DNA of 36,336 bases, from NCBI GenBank assembly GCA_012514235.1, contig JAAZAR010000123.1:1-36336 (forward strand), written 5' to 3'. This document shows, one piece after another, positions 1 to 7,801 of this stretch (positions are counted from its first letter, which is position 1; each line of letters starts with the position of its first letter). This stretch comes from Actinomycetota bacterium. Lineage in GTDB: Bacteria; Actinomycetota; Thermoleophilia; UBA2241. Below the pieces are notes generated by a model, which searched no databases, had not been told where the DNA came from, and saw only the letters and a list, made by a program, of their open reading frames with translations. Position numbers and translations under genes: made by a program.

Positions 1-869
1 GCAAGAGCGACTACGACATCTTCGCCGCCGTGGCCGAGCGGATGGGCATGGGCGACGTGTTCACCGAGGGCGGCATGGACGAGTACGACTGGTGCAAGAC
101 GTACTTCCACGCCACCGACCTCCCGAAGGCCATCACCTGGGAGGAGTTCGAGAAGAAGGGCTACTACGTCGTGCCGATCCCGGACGACTACAGGAGCACG
201 CCGGCCATGCGCTGGTTCGCCGAGGGCCGCAGGCGCGACACCCCCGACTGGGGCCCTCGCCCCGGCGACACGGTGGGCTTCGAGGGCCTGCAGACGCCCT
301 CCGGCAAGATCGAGTTCGTCAGCACGACGCTCAAGCACCTGGAGATGGACGTGGTCGACCCCGAGCGGCCGGCCATGGGTCCGCAGTTCATCCCGAGCTG
401 GGAGGGCCACCACACGACCGAGCTGTACGACAAGTACCCGCTCCAGATGGTCAGCCCGCACCCCCGCTTCAGCTTCCACACCATGGGCGACTCCAAGGGC
501 ACCTGGCTGAACGAGGTCGACGAGCACCGCATCCTGCACGACGACGGCCATCGCTACTGGGTGATGCGCCTCAACTCGAAGGACGCGGAGGCGCGGGGCA
601 TCGCCGAAGGCGACCTCATCCGCGCCTACAACGACCGCGGCTCCGTCATCCTGAGCGCGCAGATCACCGAGCGTGTCGCACCCGGCACGGTGCACAGCTA
701 CGAGAGCTGCGCCGACTACCTGCCGCAGGGCGAGCCGGGCGAATCGACCGACGTGGCGGGGTGTGTCAACATCCTCACGAACAAGCGGTTCATCACGCCC
801 ACGTCCATCGCCATGTCCAACAACTCCTGCCTCATCGAAGTCGAGAAGTGGGAGGGGGAGGCCTCATGA
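1..869 (+). CDS. athL: Pyrogallol-phloroglucinol transhydroxylase large subunit, C-terminal part
   Basis: The gene enters from outside the window (first whole codon at base 3) and ends in TGA at 867-869. The visible 288 residues match the C-terminal part of the molybdopterin enzyme that converts pyrogallol to phloroglucinol in Pelobacter acidigallici: landmarks as I remember that protein include GYYVVPIPD, RWFAEGR, DTPDWGPR, GLQTPSGKIEF, SPHPRFSFHTMGD, AYNDRGSVIL and PGTVHSYESC. The final 120 residues are the molydopterin-dinucleotide-binding beta-barrel of the DMSO reductase superfamily. It overlaps the small-subunit gene by four bases (ATGA), so the two subunits are probably translated together. 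It is closer to the Pelobacter enzyme than the second large subunit at 2102, which is a paralogue. The family is cytoplasmic. Family identity is firm; the exact substrate is inferred from similarity and context. Confidence 0.88.
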   Translation, partial: KSDYDIFAAVAERMGMGDVFTEGGMDEYDWCKTYFHATDLPKAITWEEFEKKGYYVVPIPDDYRSTPAMRWFAEGRRRDTPDWGPRPGDTVGFEGLQTPSGKIEFVSTTLKHLEMDVVDPERPAMGPQFIPSWEGHHTTELYDKYPLQMVSPHPRFSFHTMGDSKGTWLNEVDEHRILHDDGHRYWVMRLNSKDAEARGIAEGDLIRAYNDRGSVILSAQITERVAPGTVHSYESCADYLPQGEPGESTDVAGCVNILTNKRFITPTSIAMSNNSCLIEVEKWEGEAS

Positions 870-1699
870 AGAGTTGGCACCTGATCATCGACGTCGCCCG
901 CTGCCACGACTGCAACGACTGCTTCCTGGCGGACAAGGACGAGTTCGTCGACAACGACTTCCCGCCGTACTCGGCGGCACAGCCGTGGCACGGCCACCGC
1001 TGGATGAACATCAAGCGCAAGGAGCGCGGCCAGTACCCGCTCGTGGAGACGGCGTACCTGCCCACTCCGTGCATGCATTGCGACGCGGCGCCGTGCCTCA
1101 CCGACGACGGCGCCGTCTACAAGCGCCCGGACGGCCTCGTCATCATCGACCCGATCAAGGCCAAAGGCCGCAAGGAGATCGTGGCGAGCTGTCCGTACTC
1201 GGTCATCTACTGGAACGAGGAGAAGGAGCTCGCCCAGAAGTGCACCGGGTGCGCCCACCTGCTGGACGACGGCTGGACGGAGACGCGCTGCAGCCAGGTC
1301 TGCCCGACCGAGGCCATCCGGTTCGTGATGGCCGAGGAGGACGACTTCGAGCGTCAGGTCGAGGAGGAGGGCCTGCAGCGCTACCGTGACTCGCTCGGGA
1401 CGAAGCCGAGGGTCTGGTACAGGAACCTGCACCGCTGGGACAAGGCGTTCGTCGGGTGCAGCGTCGTGTTCGGCGACACCGACGAGTGCGCCGAGGGCGC
1501 CACCGTCTCGGTGTCGCGCGACGGAGCCGCCACGCTCCAGGGCATCACGGACGTCTTCGGCGAGGTCAAGGTCGACCACGTCGCGCCTGGGCACGAGTAC
1601 GTGGTCAGGGTCGAGGCGGACGGCTACAAGCCGGTCGAGATGACGGTGCGCGTCGACGAGAGCGTCAACGCCGGCACCGTGGTGCTCGAGAAGGCCTGA
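866..1699 (+). CDS. athS: Transhydroxylase small subunit, three [4Fe-4S] clusters plus C-terminal beta domain
   Basis: A protein of 277 residues, close to the roughly 274 of the Pelobacter small subunit, starting inside the stop of the large subunit (ATGA). It carries electrons next to the Mo centre. Cysteines visible: C13, C16, C19, then C69, C72, C77, C109, then C126, C129, C142, C146. That is eleven cysteines where three [4Fe-4S] clusters need twelve ligands; the fourth position of the first motif (CxxCxxCxxx-) is Asp23. Shared landmarks with the Pelobacter protein as I recall it are GHRWMNI, PTPCMHC, CTGCAHLLDD and LGTKPRV. Residues from about 205 to the end (ITDVFGEVKVD, GHEYVVRVEADGYK) form a CnaB/transthyretin-like beta domain, typical of this subunit and not of ordinary ferredoxins. 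A GC hairpin follows the stop. Confidence 0.9.
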   Translation: MKSWHLIIDVARCHDCNDCFLADKDEFVDNDFPPYSAAQPWHGHRWMNIKRKERGQYPLVETAYLPTPCMHCDAAPCLTDDGAVYKRPDGLVIIDPIKAKGRKEIVASCPYSVIYWNEEKELAQKCTGCAHLLDDGWTETRCSQVCPTEAIRFVMAEEDDFERQVEEEGLQRYRDSLGTKPRVWYRNLHRWDKAFVGCSVVFGDTDECAEGATVSVSRDGAATLQGITDVFGEVKVDHVAPGHEYVVRVEADGYKPVEMTVRVDESVNAGTVVLEKA

Positions 1700-1707
1700 A
1701 CAGGACT

Positions 1708-1742
1708 GCCCGCCGCCGGACGCGCAGCGCCCGGCGGCGGGC
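1708..1742 (+). terminator. GC hairpin after the transhydroxylase small subunit
   Basis: A perfect 12-bp stem, GCCCGCCGCCGG paired with CCGGCGGCGGGC, with an 11-nt loop, begins 9 bases after the stop of the small-subunit gene. There is no U-run after it, as is common in GC-rich actinobacteria. Probable terminator or 3' end stabiliser of the first transhydroxylase operon. Confidence 0.55.
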
Positions 1743-1830
1743 CCCAGCCGCTGCGGTCCCCCCGGAGGCCGACCCCCCGCCGGTCTCCTCGCCGCAGCAG
1801 CCCGCGGCGACCCGCGCCGCGAGGCCAGTG

Positions 1831-1866
1831 AGGGGCGCCGTCCCGCTACAGAGGGACGGCGCCCCT
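1831..1866. terminator. Perfect 14-bp inverted repeat, probable terminator
   Basis: AGGGGCGCCGTCCC at 1831-1844 is perfectly complementary to GGGACGGCGCCCCT at 1853-1866, leaving an 8-nt loop. It lies in the 402-bp gene-free stretch 1700-2101, which otherwise holds the hairpin at 1708-1742 and the promoter/operator block at 1990-2052; I see no coding sequence there on either strand. It probably insulates the second transhydroxylase operon from read-through. Confidence 0.6.
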
Positions 1867-1989
1867 AAGTCATCTTCCGGCTGCCGCGTCCCGCATTCCG
1901 TCGATCGCGTGACTGTCTACGCGACGCACGTTCCCGGGCGGGGGCCGAGCGTCGTGGTGGCGCCTGACCCAGGGTCTGCCGGCGGGCGG

Positions 1990-2052
1990 TTGACCTTGTG
2001 CTCAGGATTGCGTACCGTACCGGTGAATGGAATCTTAAGTCCGTAATCCGGA
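1990..2052 (+). promoter_or_regulatory. Promoter and tandem operator before the SCP2-transhydroxylase gene
   Basis: TTGACC at 1990-1995 and TACCGT at 2013-2018 are 17 bp apart, the same -35/-10 pair and spacing as before the cyclase gene at 9725. Two copies of a 13-bp imperfect palindrome follow: ACCGGTGAATGGA at 2019-2031 and TCCGTAATCCGGA at 2040-2052, 21 bp apart. The first would cover the transcription start and the second about +15 to +28, a repressor position. The same pair occurs at three other promoters of the island. Confidence 0.65.
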
Positions 2053-2101
2053 ACGAAGAGCACGACGGCGGCGTTGCGGATGACGGGGCGGGAGGGAGAC
2101 G

Positions 2102-5100
2102 ATGGCTGGCAGGGAGCGGCGGGCGGCGGCCCGCGCGGCAGGACGGGCGAAGGACGCGGCCGGGCGGGCCAGGAAGGCGGCGACGCAGGCGAAGAAGGCC
2201 GCCGGCGAGACGCAGTTCACGGCCACGCTTGCTGCCCTCGAGGTGCTGCTGCGCACCACGGCGCTCCGCCATCCGGCGTTCGCGGAGCGCCTCCGCGAGC
2301 GCGACCTTGTGGCACAGATCCGACTCGCCGGCCGCACCAAAGGCCGCGCCTACATCATCAAGGACGGCAAGGTGCGTTCGCGTGCCGGGCTGCACCCGGC
2401 GCCCGACCTCACCATGACCTTCGATTCCGCCGAGGTCGCCGCCCGCATCATGCGACCTGGCCGCGACTACCTGGAGTTCATCAACGCGCTGAAGAACTTC
2501 CAGATGCGGGTCGAGGGCCCCGACGAGCTGGCGGTGTGGTTCTCCGAGACCCTGCAGATGATGATGACCGTGGGGTACGAGGCCGGTGTCGACGTGGGCG
2601 GCGGCGTGCGCCGCTTCACCAGCAACACGAACGGGGGCCCCGTCTTCGTCTACGTCCGCGAGGGGAAGATCCTGCGCATCACGCCGATCGAGTTCGACGA
2701 CGACGACGCCGAGGCGTGGGTCGTCGAGGCGCGCGGCAAGAAGTTCTCGCCGCCGCGCAAGACCACGGTCACGTCCCATACGCTCGCCTGGAAGAGCCTC
2801 ATCTACTCGCCGGACCGCCTGCTCTACCCGATGAAGAGGGTGGACTTCGACCCCGACGGCGAGCGCAACCCGCAGAACCGCGGCGTGTCCGGCTACGAGC
2901 GCATCAGCTGGGACGAGGCGCTCGACCTCGTCGTGCGCGAGATCAAGCGCGTCAAGGAGGAGCACGGGCCGGGCGCAATCATGAACGGCAGCGGCTCCCA
3001 CCACACCTGGGGCGTGCTGGGGTACTGGCTCAGCGCCCGCATCCGCTTCTTCAACATGCTCGGCTGGTCGCCCGTCATGCACAATCCGGACAGCTGGGAG
3101 GGCTGGTACTGGGGCGCGGCGCACCACTGGGGACAGACCGCGCGCAACGGTGGCGGCGAGACCTACGGCACCGTGGAGGATCTGCTGCAGCACGCCGAGA
3201 TGGTCGTGTTCTGGTCGTCGGACCCGGAGGCGACGAGCGGCGTCTACGGCGCTCACGACGGCACCGTCCGACGGCAGTGGCTCAAGGATCTCGGCATCCC
3301 CTGCGTGCACATCGACCCGTTCCACAACCACACTGCCCAGATGCTGGGCGGCAAGTGGATCGCGCCGCGCCCGGGCACCGACAGCGCCATGGTGCCGGCC
3401 ATCGCGTACGTGTGGATCACCGAGGGTCTCTACGACGAGGACTACGTCGCCGAGCGCACGGTGGGCTTCGAGAAGTGGCGGGCCTACGTCCTCGGCGAGG
3501 AGGACGGGGTCCCCAAGACGCCCGAGTGGCAGGAGGCGGAGACCGGCGTGCCGGCGCGCGACGTGCGGGCGCTCGCGCGCGCCTGGGGCAGCCGCAAGAC
3601 GTACCTGGCCGCCGGCGGCCTCGTCGGCTTCGGTGGCGCCTGCCGCACGGCGACCGGCACGGACTGGGCGCGCGGCATGGTCTATCTCATGGCCATGCAG
3701 GGCCTGGGCAAGCCCGGGATCAACATGGGCTGCCTGCAGCAGGGCACGCCACTCGACACGCACTTCTTCTTCCCGGGCTACGCGGAGGGCGGCTACTCGG
3801 GCGACCTCTACGGCACGGCGCTCAGCATCAACATGTACCAGCGGATGCCGCAGCTGCCCACCGTCAACACCGTGAACCAGGTGGTGCCGCGCCTCAAGAT
3901 CCCCGAGGCGGTGCTGGACGGACACGTCGAGTGCTACCCCACGGACTCCAAGTCCATCGAGGGTCAGTTCCAGCGCTTCGAGTATCCCGCGCCCGGCCAC
4001 AGCGAGATCAAGATGTACTACAAGTACGGCGGATCGCACTTCGGCACCATGACCGAGACCGACCGGTTCGCGCGCATGTACCGGTCGGACAAGCTCGAGT
4101 TCGTGGTCAACCAGGCCATCTGGATGGAGGGCGAGACGAAGTTCGCCGACGTCATCCTGCCGGCATGCACCAACTTCGAGCGTTGGGACATCAGCGAGTT
4201 CGCCAACTGCGGCGGCTACATCCAGCACGCCTTCACCCAGTGCAACCACAGGGTCGCCGTGATGCAGCACAAGTGCATCGAGCCGCTGGGCGAGTCCAAG
4301 TCCGACCATCAGATCTTCCTGGAGCTCGCCACCCGGCTCGGCTTGGGCTCCATGTACTCCGAGGGCGTGACCGAGCTCGACTGGTGCAAGCGCCTCTTCG
4401 ACGCCACCGACCTGCCCTCACGGATCTCCTGGAAGGAGTTCCTGAAGAAGGGCTACTACGTGATCCCGCCGGCGCCCGCGGACCGGCGCGACCCGGTGTC
4501 GTACCGGTGGTTCGCCGAGGGCCGCGCGAAGGACACTCCGGAGCTCACGCCGCTGCCGGCCGACTACACCGGTGAGTTCGGCTACGGCCTCCAGACGCAG
4601 TCGGGCAAGCTGGAGTTCGAGTCGTCGAGCCTCCGGCGCTTCGATCCGGACGACCCGGAGCGGCCGCCGGTCATGCGCTACGTGCCGGCGTGGGAAGGGC
4701 CGCACGCCGAGGAGCTCTACGCGAAGTACCCGTTGCAGCTCATCACGCCGCATCCGCGTCACAGCTTCCACACGCAGAGCGACGGCAAGGACGCGGTGAC
4801 CAACGACATCGACGACCACCGCGTCCTCGTGGACGGCTGCTACTACTGGCCGGTCCGCATGAACCCGCGGGACGCGGCCGTCCGCGGCCTCAGGGACCGC
4901 CAGCTGGTCCGCGTCTTCAACGATCGCGGTGCGGTCATCTGCGCGGTCCGGCTGACGGAACGCGTCCCGGCAGGTACAGTGCATTCGTACGAGTCGTCTG
5001 CCCGGTACGAGCCGGTGGGCGAGCCGGGTCATTCGGCCGACCGCGGCGGATGCATGAACGTGCTCACGCCCAGCCGGATGATGATCCGCAGGTCTCACGC

Positions 5101-5158
5101 CCTCGCGGCCAACTCGTGCCTCGTGGAGATCGAGGCATGGGACGGCGACGGCAACTGA
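2102..5158 (+). CDS. SCP2-like domain fused to a transhydroxylase-type molybdopterin oxidoreductase
   Basis: A 1018-residue protein with an ATG preceded by a GGGAGGGAG Shine-Dalgarno stretch. Residues 1-37 are rich in Ala, Arg and Lys. Residues about 38-160 look like an SCP2-type lipid/sterol-binding domain (TMTFDSAEVAARIM, DYLEFINALKNFQMRVEG). From about 171 it is a transhydroxylase large subunit: NGGPVFVYVREGKILRITPI, SGSHHTWGVLGYW, HNPDSWEGWYWG. Aligned to Pelobacter numbering as I recall it, the offset is a constant 156: H300 for H144, Y308 for Y152, D330-S331-W332 for D174-S175(Mo ligand)-W176, and Y560 for Y404. F510 sits where Trp354 is expected. There is no Tat signal and no N-terminal Fe-S motif, as in the family. 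No small-subunit gene follows, so it may share the one at 866. Substrate unknown; a pyrogallol-like ring is likely. Confidence 0.85.
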   Translation: MAGRERRAAARAAGRAKDAAGRARKAATQAKKAAGETQFTATLAALEVLLRTTALRHPAFAERLRERDLVAQIRLAGRTKGRAYIIKDGKVRSRAGLHPAPDLTMTFDSAEVAARIMRPGRDYLEFINALKNFQMRVEGPDELAVWFSETLQMMMTVGYEAGVDVGGGVRRFTSNTNGGPVFVYVREGKILRITPIEFDDDDAEAWVVEARGKKFSPPRKTTVTSHTLAWKSLIYSPDRLLYPMKRVDFDPDGERNPQNRGVSGYERISWDEALDLVVREIKRVKEEHGPGAIMNGSGSHHTWGVLGYWLSARIRFFNMLGWSPVMHNPDSWEGWYWGAAHHWGQTARNGGGETYGTVEDLLQHAEMVVFWSSDPEATSGVYGAHDGTVRRQWLKDLGIPCVHIDPFHNHTAQMLGGKWIAPRPGTDSAMVPAIAYVWITEGLYDEDYVAERTVGFEKWRAYVLGEEDGVPKTPEWQEAETGVPARDVRALARAWGSRKTYLAAGGLVGFGGACRTATGTDWARGMVYLMAMQGLGKPGINMGCLQQGTPLDTHFFFPGYAEGGYSGDLYGTALSINMYQRMPQLPTVNTVNQVVPRLKIPEAVLDGHVECYPTDSKSIEGQFQRFEYPAPGHSEIKMYYKYGGSHFGTMTETDRFARMYRSDKLEFVVNQAIWMEGETKFADVILPACTNFERWDISEFANCGGYIQHAFTQCNHRVAVMQHKCIEPLGESKSDHQIFLELATRLGLGSMYSEGVTELDWCKRLFDATDLPSRISWKEFLKKGYYVIPPAPADRRDPVSYRWFAEGRAKDTPELTPLPADYTGEFGYGLQTQSGKLEFESSSLRRFDPDDPERPPVMRYVPAWEGPHAEELYAKYPLQLITPHPRHSFHTQSDGKDAVTNDIDDHRVLVDGCYYWPVRMNPRDAAVRGLRDRQLVRVFNDRGAVICAVRLTERVPAGTVHSYESSARYEPVGEPGHSADRGGCMNVLTPSRMMIRRSHALAANSCLVEIEAWDGDGN

Positions 5159-5172
5159 CGGGAGGGGAGCCG

Positions 5173-5949
5173 ATGCCCAGGCCGAGGTCTGAACAGGAAG
5201 GTCCCGACGGCGGGATGCAGGTGATCACGCGGGCGGCCGCCATCCTCGGCGCGCTCGCCGAGCCGGACGGGGGCCACAGTCTGGCGCGGCTCGCGCAACG
5301 GACCGGGCTGCCCAAGACCACCGTGCATCGCATCTGCACGGCGCTCGAGCAAGTCGGGTACGTGCACACGGACCCCCGGACCGGGCGCCGGGAGCTGGGA
5401 CCGAGCCTGCTGCGCCTCGCGGTGGTCGGGCGACGGGACCTGATCGCCGTGCTGCAGCCGGCGATGGAGCGCCTGTCGGTGGAGCTGAACGAGACGGTCG
5501 ACCTGGGCGTGCTCGACGGCGGCGACGTGCTGTTCGTGGCCCAGCACACTGCGCCGGAGCGGGCGCTCATGGCCATCGCCCGCGTCGGCGTGAAGCTGCC
5601 TGCGTACACGCTGGCGAGCGGCAAGGCGCTGCTCGCGCAGCTGCCCCGCGAGGAAATCCTGCGCCGTCTGCCGCGGCGGATGGAGCCGACGCTGGACGGC
5701 CGGCCCCGGACGAGGGAGGGCCTGCTGCGCGAGCTCGACGAGGTGGAGGCCAGCGGTCTCGCGTTCGAGCGCGAGGAGCTTCGGCACGGCGTGTGCGCCG
5801 TCGCCGTCGCCATCCGCGACGTGGACGGACGGGCGGCGTCAGTCGCCGTGCCCATGCCCGCCTCGCGCTTCGCGGAGAGCGAGGAGAAGGTGGCGGCGCG
5901 GCTGCTGGAGCTGCGCGACACGATCGAGGCACGCCTGCGCGGCGCCTGA
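5173..5949 (+). CDS. IclR-family transcriptional regulator (copy 1)
   Basis: A 258-residue protein starting at ATG 5173 behind GGAGGGGA, 14 bases after the preceding gene and in the same operon. The N-terminal winged helix-turn-helix spans about residues 17-80 (LARLAQRTGLPKTTVHRI), with the IclR effector-binding domain from about 95 to the end (ELNETVDLGVLDGGDVLFVA, LASGKALLAQLP, GLAFEREELRHGVCAVAV). It resembles the regulator at 17512 closely, including NETVDLGVLDG and GKALLAQL, and the one at 8834 less. IclR proteins bind as dimers or dimers of dimers and sense small aromatic or organic acids in many catabolic loci. It is a candidate for binding the tandem palindromes found upstream of this operon and three others. 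Which of the three regulators does so cannot be told from sequence. Confidence 0.9.
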   Translation: MPRPRSEQEGPDGGMQVITRAAAILGALAEPDGGHSLARLAQRTGLPKTTVHRICTALEQVGYVHTDPRTGRRELGPSLLRLAVVGRRDLIAVLQPAMERLSVELNETVDLGVLDGGDVLFVAQHTAPERALMAIARVGVKLPAYTLASGKALLAQLPREEILRRLPRRMEPTLDGRPRTREGLLRELDEVEASGLAFEREELRHGVCAVAVAIRDVDGRAASVAVPMPASRFAESEEKVAARLLELRDTIEARLRGA

Positions 5950-5959
5950 GGAGGGTGGC

Positions 5960-6724
5960 GTGGACGAGTACGACTTCTCGGGCCGCGTGGTCCTGGTGGC
6001 AGGCGCCGGCGGCCTGGGCGGAGCCATCGCTGCCGGCTTCGCGGCGCACGGCGCCAGCGTGGCCGTGGCGGACAGGGACGGCGAACGCGCCGCCGGCCTC
6101 GCCGCGGAGCTGGCGGCGCGTCATCGGGTCGCGACGGCCGGCATCGTCGTGGACGTGACGGACGAAGAGGCCGTCGGGAGCATGGTCGAGGCCGTCGCCC
6201 GCGACCTGGGCGGCCTGGACGTCCTCGTCAACGCGCACGGCGCCACCGTGCGCACGCGGGCCGAGGACCTGGCCCCGGCAGACTGGCGCCGCATCCTGGA
6301 GGTCAACGCGACCGGTGTCTTCCTCTGCTGTCAGGCGGCCGGAGCCCACATGGGCCGCTCGGGCGGCGGCGCCATCGTCAACCTGTCGTCCGTGCGCGGC
6401 CGCTTCGGAGCGACCTTCGGCCAGACGGAGTACTCGGCCAGCAAGGGCGCCGTCGACGCCCTGACGCGCTCGCTCGCGGCGCAGTGGGCGGAGCTGGGCA
6501 TCCGCGTCAACGCCGTCGCACCGACGTTCGTCGAGACCGACCTCACCAGGACGGTGCTCGCCGACGAGCGGTTCGCCGCGAGTCTGCGCGCCAGCATCCC
6601 CATGGGCCGGTGGGCCGAGGCGGAGGACGTCGTGGGGCCGGTGCTCTTCTTCGCCTCACCGGCCGCCCGCTTCGTGACCGGTCAGATCCTCTATGTGGAC
6701 GGCGGCCTCACCGCCCGCGTCTGA
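5960..6724 (+). CDS. SDR-family oxidoreductase, NAD(H)-type
   Basis: A short-chain dehydrogenase/reductase of 254 residues with a GTG start behind GAGGAGGG, 10 bases after the IclR gene, so the third gene of the 2102 operon. The dinucleotide-binding glycines are in AGAGGLGGAI (14-23). Asp38 at the end of strand beta-2 (VAVADRD) predicts NAD(H) rather than NADP(H). NAHG is at 91-94, and the catalytic Ser144, Tyr158 and Lys162 lie in NLSSV and YSASK. The C-terminal YVDGG is typical. It shares an SVRG stretch after the catalytic serine with the SDR at 6975. It could be a dehydrogenase in trihydroxybenzene breakdown, or a second ring reductase; the cofactor prediction argues against it being the NADPH-dependent phloroglucinol reductase. 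Family certain, substrate not. Confidence 0.88.
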   Translation: MDEYDFSGRVVLVAGAGGLGGAIAAGFAAHGASVAVADRDGERAAGLAAELAARHRVATAGIVVDVTDEEAVGSMVEAVARDLGGLDVLVNAHGATVRTRAEDLAPADWRRILEVNATGVFLCCQAAGAHMGRSGGGAIVNLSSVRGRFGATFGQTEYSASKGAVDALTRSLAAQWAELGIRVNAVAPTFVETDLTRTVLADERFAASLRASIPMGRWAEAEDVVGPVLFFASPAARFVTGQILYVDGGLTARV

Positions 6725-6780
6725 CCGCCGTCCCCTCGCGCGGTCCTTCGCCGGCTCGCGGCCTCCGTCCCTCCACATGC

Positions 6781-6843
6781 TTGACCTGTCCGCGGACCCT
6801 GCACTAGTGTTCGCATGACGGAATAGCAGTTCCGCATCGTGGT
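6781..6843 (+). promoter_or_regulatory. Promoter and tandem operator before the SDR/dehydrogenase operon
   Basis: TTGACC at 6781-6786 and TAGTGT at 6805-6810 are 18 bp apart. The two tandem 13-bp elements are TTCGCATGACGGA at 6810-6822 and TCCGCATCGTGGT at 6831-6843, again 21 bp apart. They also form CGGAA-N6-TTCCG centred between them. The block lies in the 250-bp gap 6725-6974, leaving a leader of about 150 nt before the ATG in which I see no ORF. Confidence 0.6.
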
Positions 6844-6974
6844 CAAGCGACGCGGTGTGAAGCGGTGCGAGGAGGTCCGGCCCGGAGCCGGCAGTGAGGT
6901 CGGCAGGGCGCGCAGTGCGTGGTGCGCCCGCCCTCGCACTGGCGACCTGCAGGGTGTCCTGAGAGGAGAGTGCG

Positions 6975-7775
6975 ATGGCCGAGCGTGAGATCTGGAGCGT
7001 CGAGAAGATCCGCAACCTGTTCGACCTTACGGGCAAGACCGCGATCGTCACCGGCGGCTCCGGCGCATTCGGCCACGACGCGGCCAAGGGCCTCGCGGCC
7101 TACGGCGCCAACGTCGTCGTGACGAGCCGCCGCGCGGAGAAGATCGAGGCGGCGGCGGCCGACATCGCCGGGGCCACCGGCGCGAAGGTCAAGGCCGTGT
7201 CGTGCGACGTGATCGACCCGGACAGCGTCGAGGCCATGGTGCAGGAGACGGTCACCGAGTTCGGCGGCGTCGACATCCTGGTCACGGCCGCCGGCGAGGC
7301 CGACCGGCATCCCGCCGAGGAGTTCCCGATCGACGCCTGGCAGAAGGTCATGGACTCGCTCGTCAAGGGCACCTACCTCTGCTGTCAGTCTGCGGGTCGC
7401 CAGATGATCAAGCAGGGCGGCGGCAAGATCATCACCGTCGGCTCCGTGCGCGGCGAGCTCGGGCATCCGGGCGGATACTCCGCCTACGGCACCGCCAAGG
7501 GCGCCGTGCATCTGCTCACCAAGCAGCTCTCCACCGAGTGGGCCAAGTACCACATCAACGTGAACAGCATCGCGCCGTGCATCTTCTGGACGCCGCTCAC
7601 GCAGCAGGTGATCGAGGATCCGGAGCTCAAGAAGATCTTCCTCTCGCGGATCCCGTGGGGCCGCGTCGCCGATCCGCAGGACTTCATCGGCGCCGTCGTC
7701 TTCCTCGCCTCCGCCGCCTCGGACTTCGTCACCGGCGAGATCATGGCCGTCGACGGCGGCAGCACGGCCGGCTGA
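6975..7775 (+). CDS. SDR-family reductase, NADP(H)-type; phloroglucinol reductase candidate
   Basis: A 266-residue SDR at ATG 6975 behind GAGAGGAGAG, first gene of an operon. TGGSGAFG at 26-33 is the nucleotide loop, with Ala31 where a second glycine is usual. SRR at 51-53 after strand beta-2 (VVVTSRR) gives arginines to hold the 2'-phosphate, so NADPH is the predicted cofactor. Ser157, Tyr171 and Lys175 are the catalytic residues (GSVRG, YGTAK). In known anaerobic pathways an NADPH-dependent SDR reduces phloroglucinol to dihydrophloroglucinol. Given the transhydroxylases upstream and the cyclase and BKACE downstream, that is the best role for this gene. An alternative is a gluconate- or 3-oxoacyl-type reductase, from which the fold alone cannot separate it. 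Confidence 0.85.
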   Translation: MAEREIWSVEKIRNLFDLTGKTAIVTGGSGAFGHDAAKGLAAYGANVVVTSRRAEKIEAAAADIAGATGAKVKAVSCDVIDPDSVEAMVQETVTEFGGVDILVTAAGEADRHPAEEFPIDAWQKVMDSLVKGTYLCCQSAGRQMIKQGGGKIITVGSVRGELGHPGGYSAYGTAKGAVHLLTKQLSTEWAKYHINVNSIAPCIFWTPLTQQVIEDPELKKIFLSRIPWGRVADPQDFIGAVVFLASAASDFVTGEIMAVDGGSTAG

Positions 7776-7801
7776 TCCGGCAAGATCGAGGGAGGCCGGC
7801 C

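Noticed and set aside
1865..4309. Long open frame on the minus strand (814 codons) opposite the SCP2-transhydroxylase gene
   Set aside because: It is the antisense shadow of a well-supported gene; its product is His/Arg/Val-rich without any recognisable domain, as expected when GC-rich codons are read in reverse.
2102..5158. Formate dehydrogenase or DMSO/nitrate reductase identity for the molybdopterin protein
   Set aside because: There is no N-terminal [4Fe-4S] motif, no Tat signal and no SeCys/Cys ligand; the DSW Mo-ligand segment and overall sequence fit transhydroxylase.
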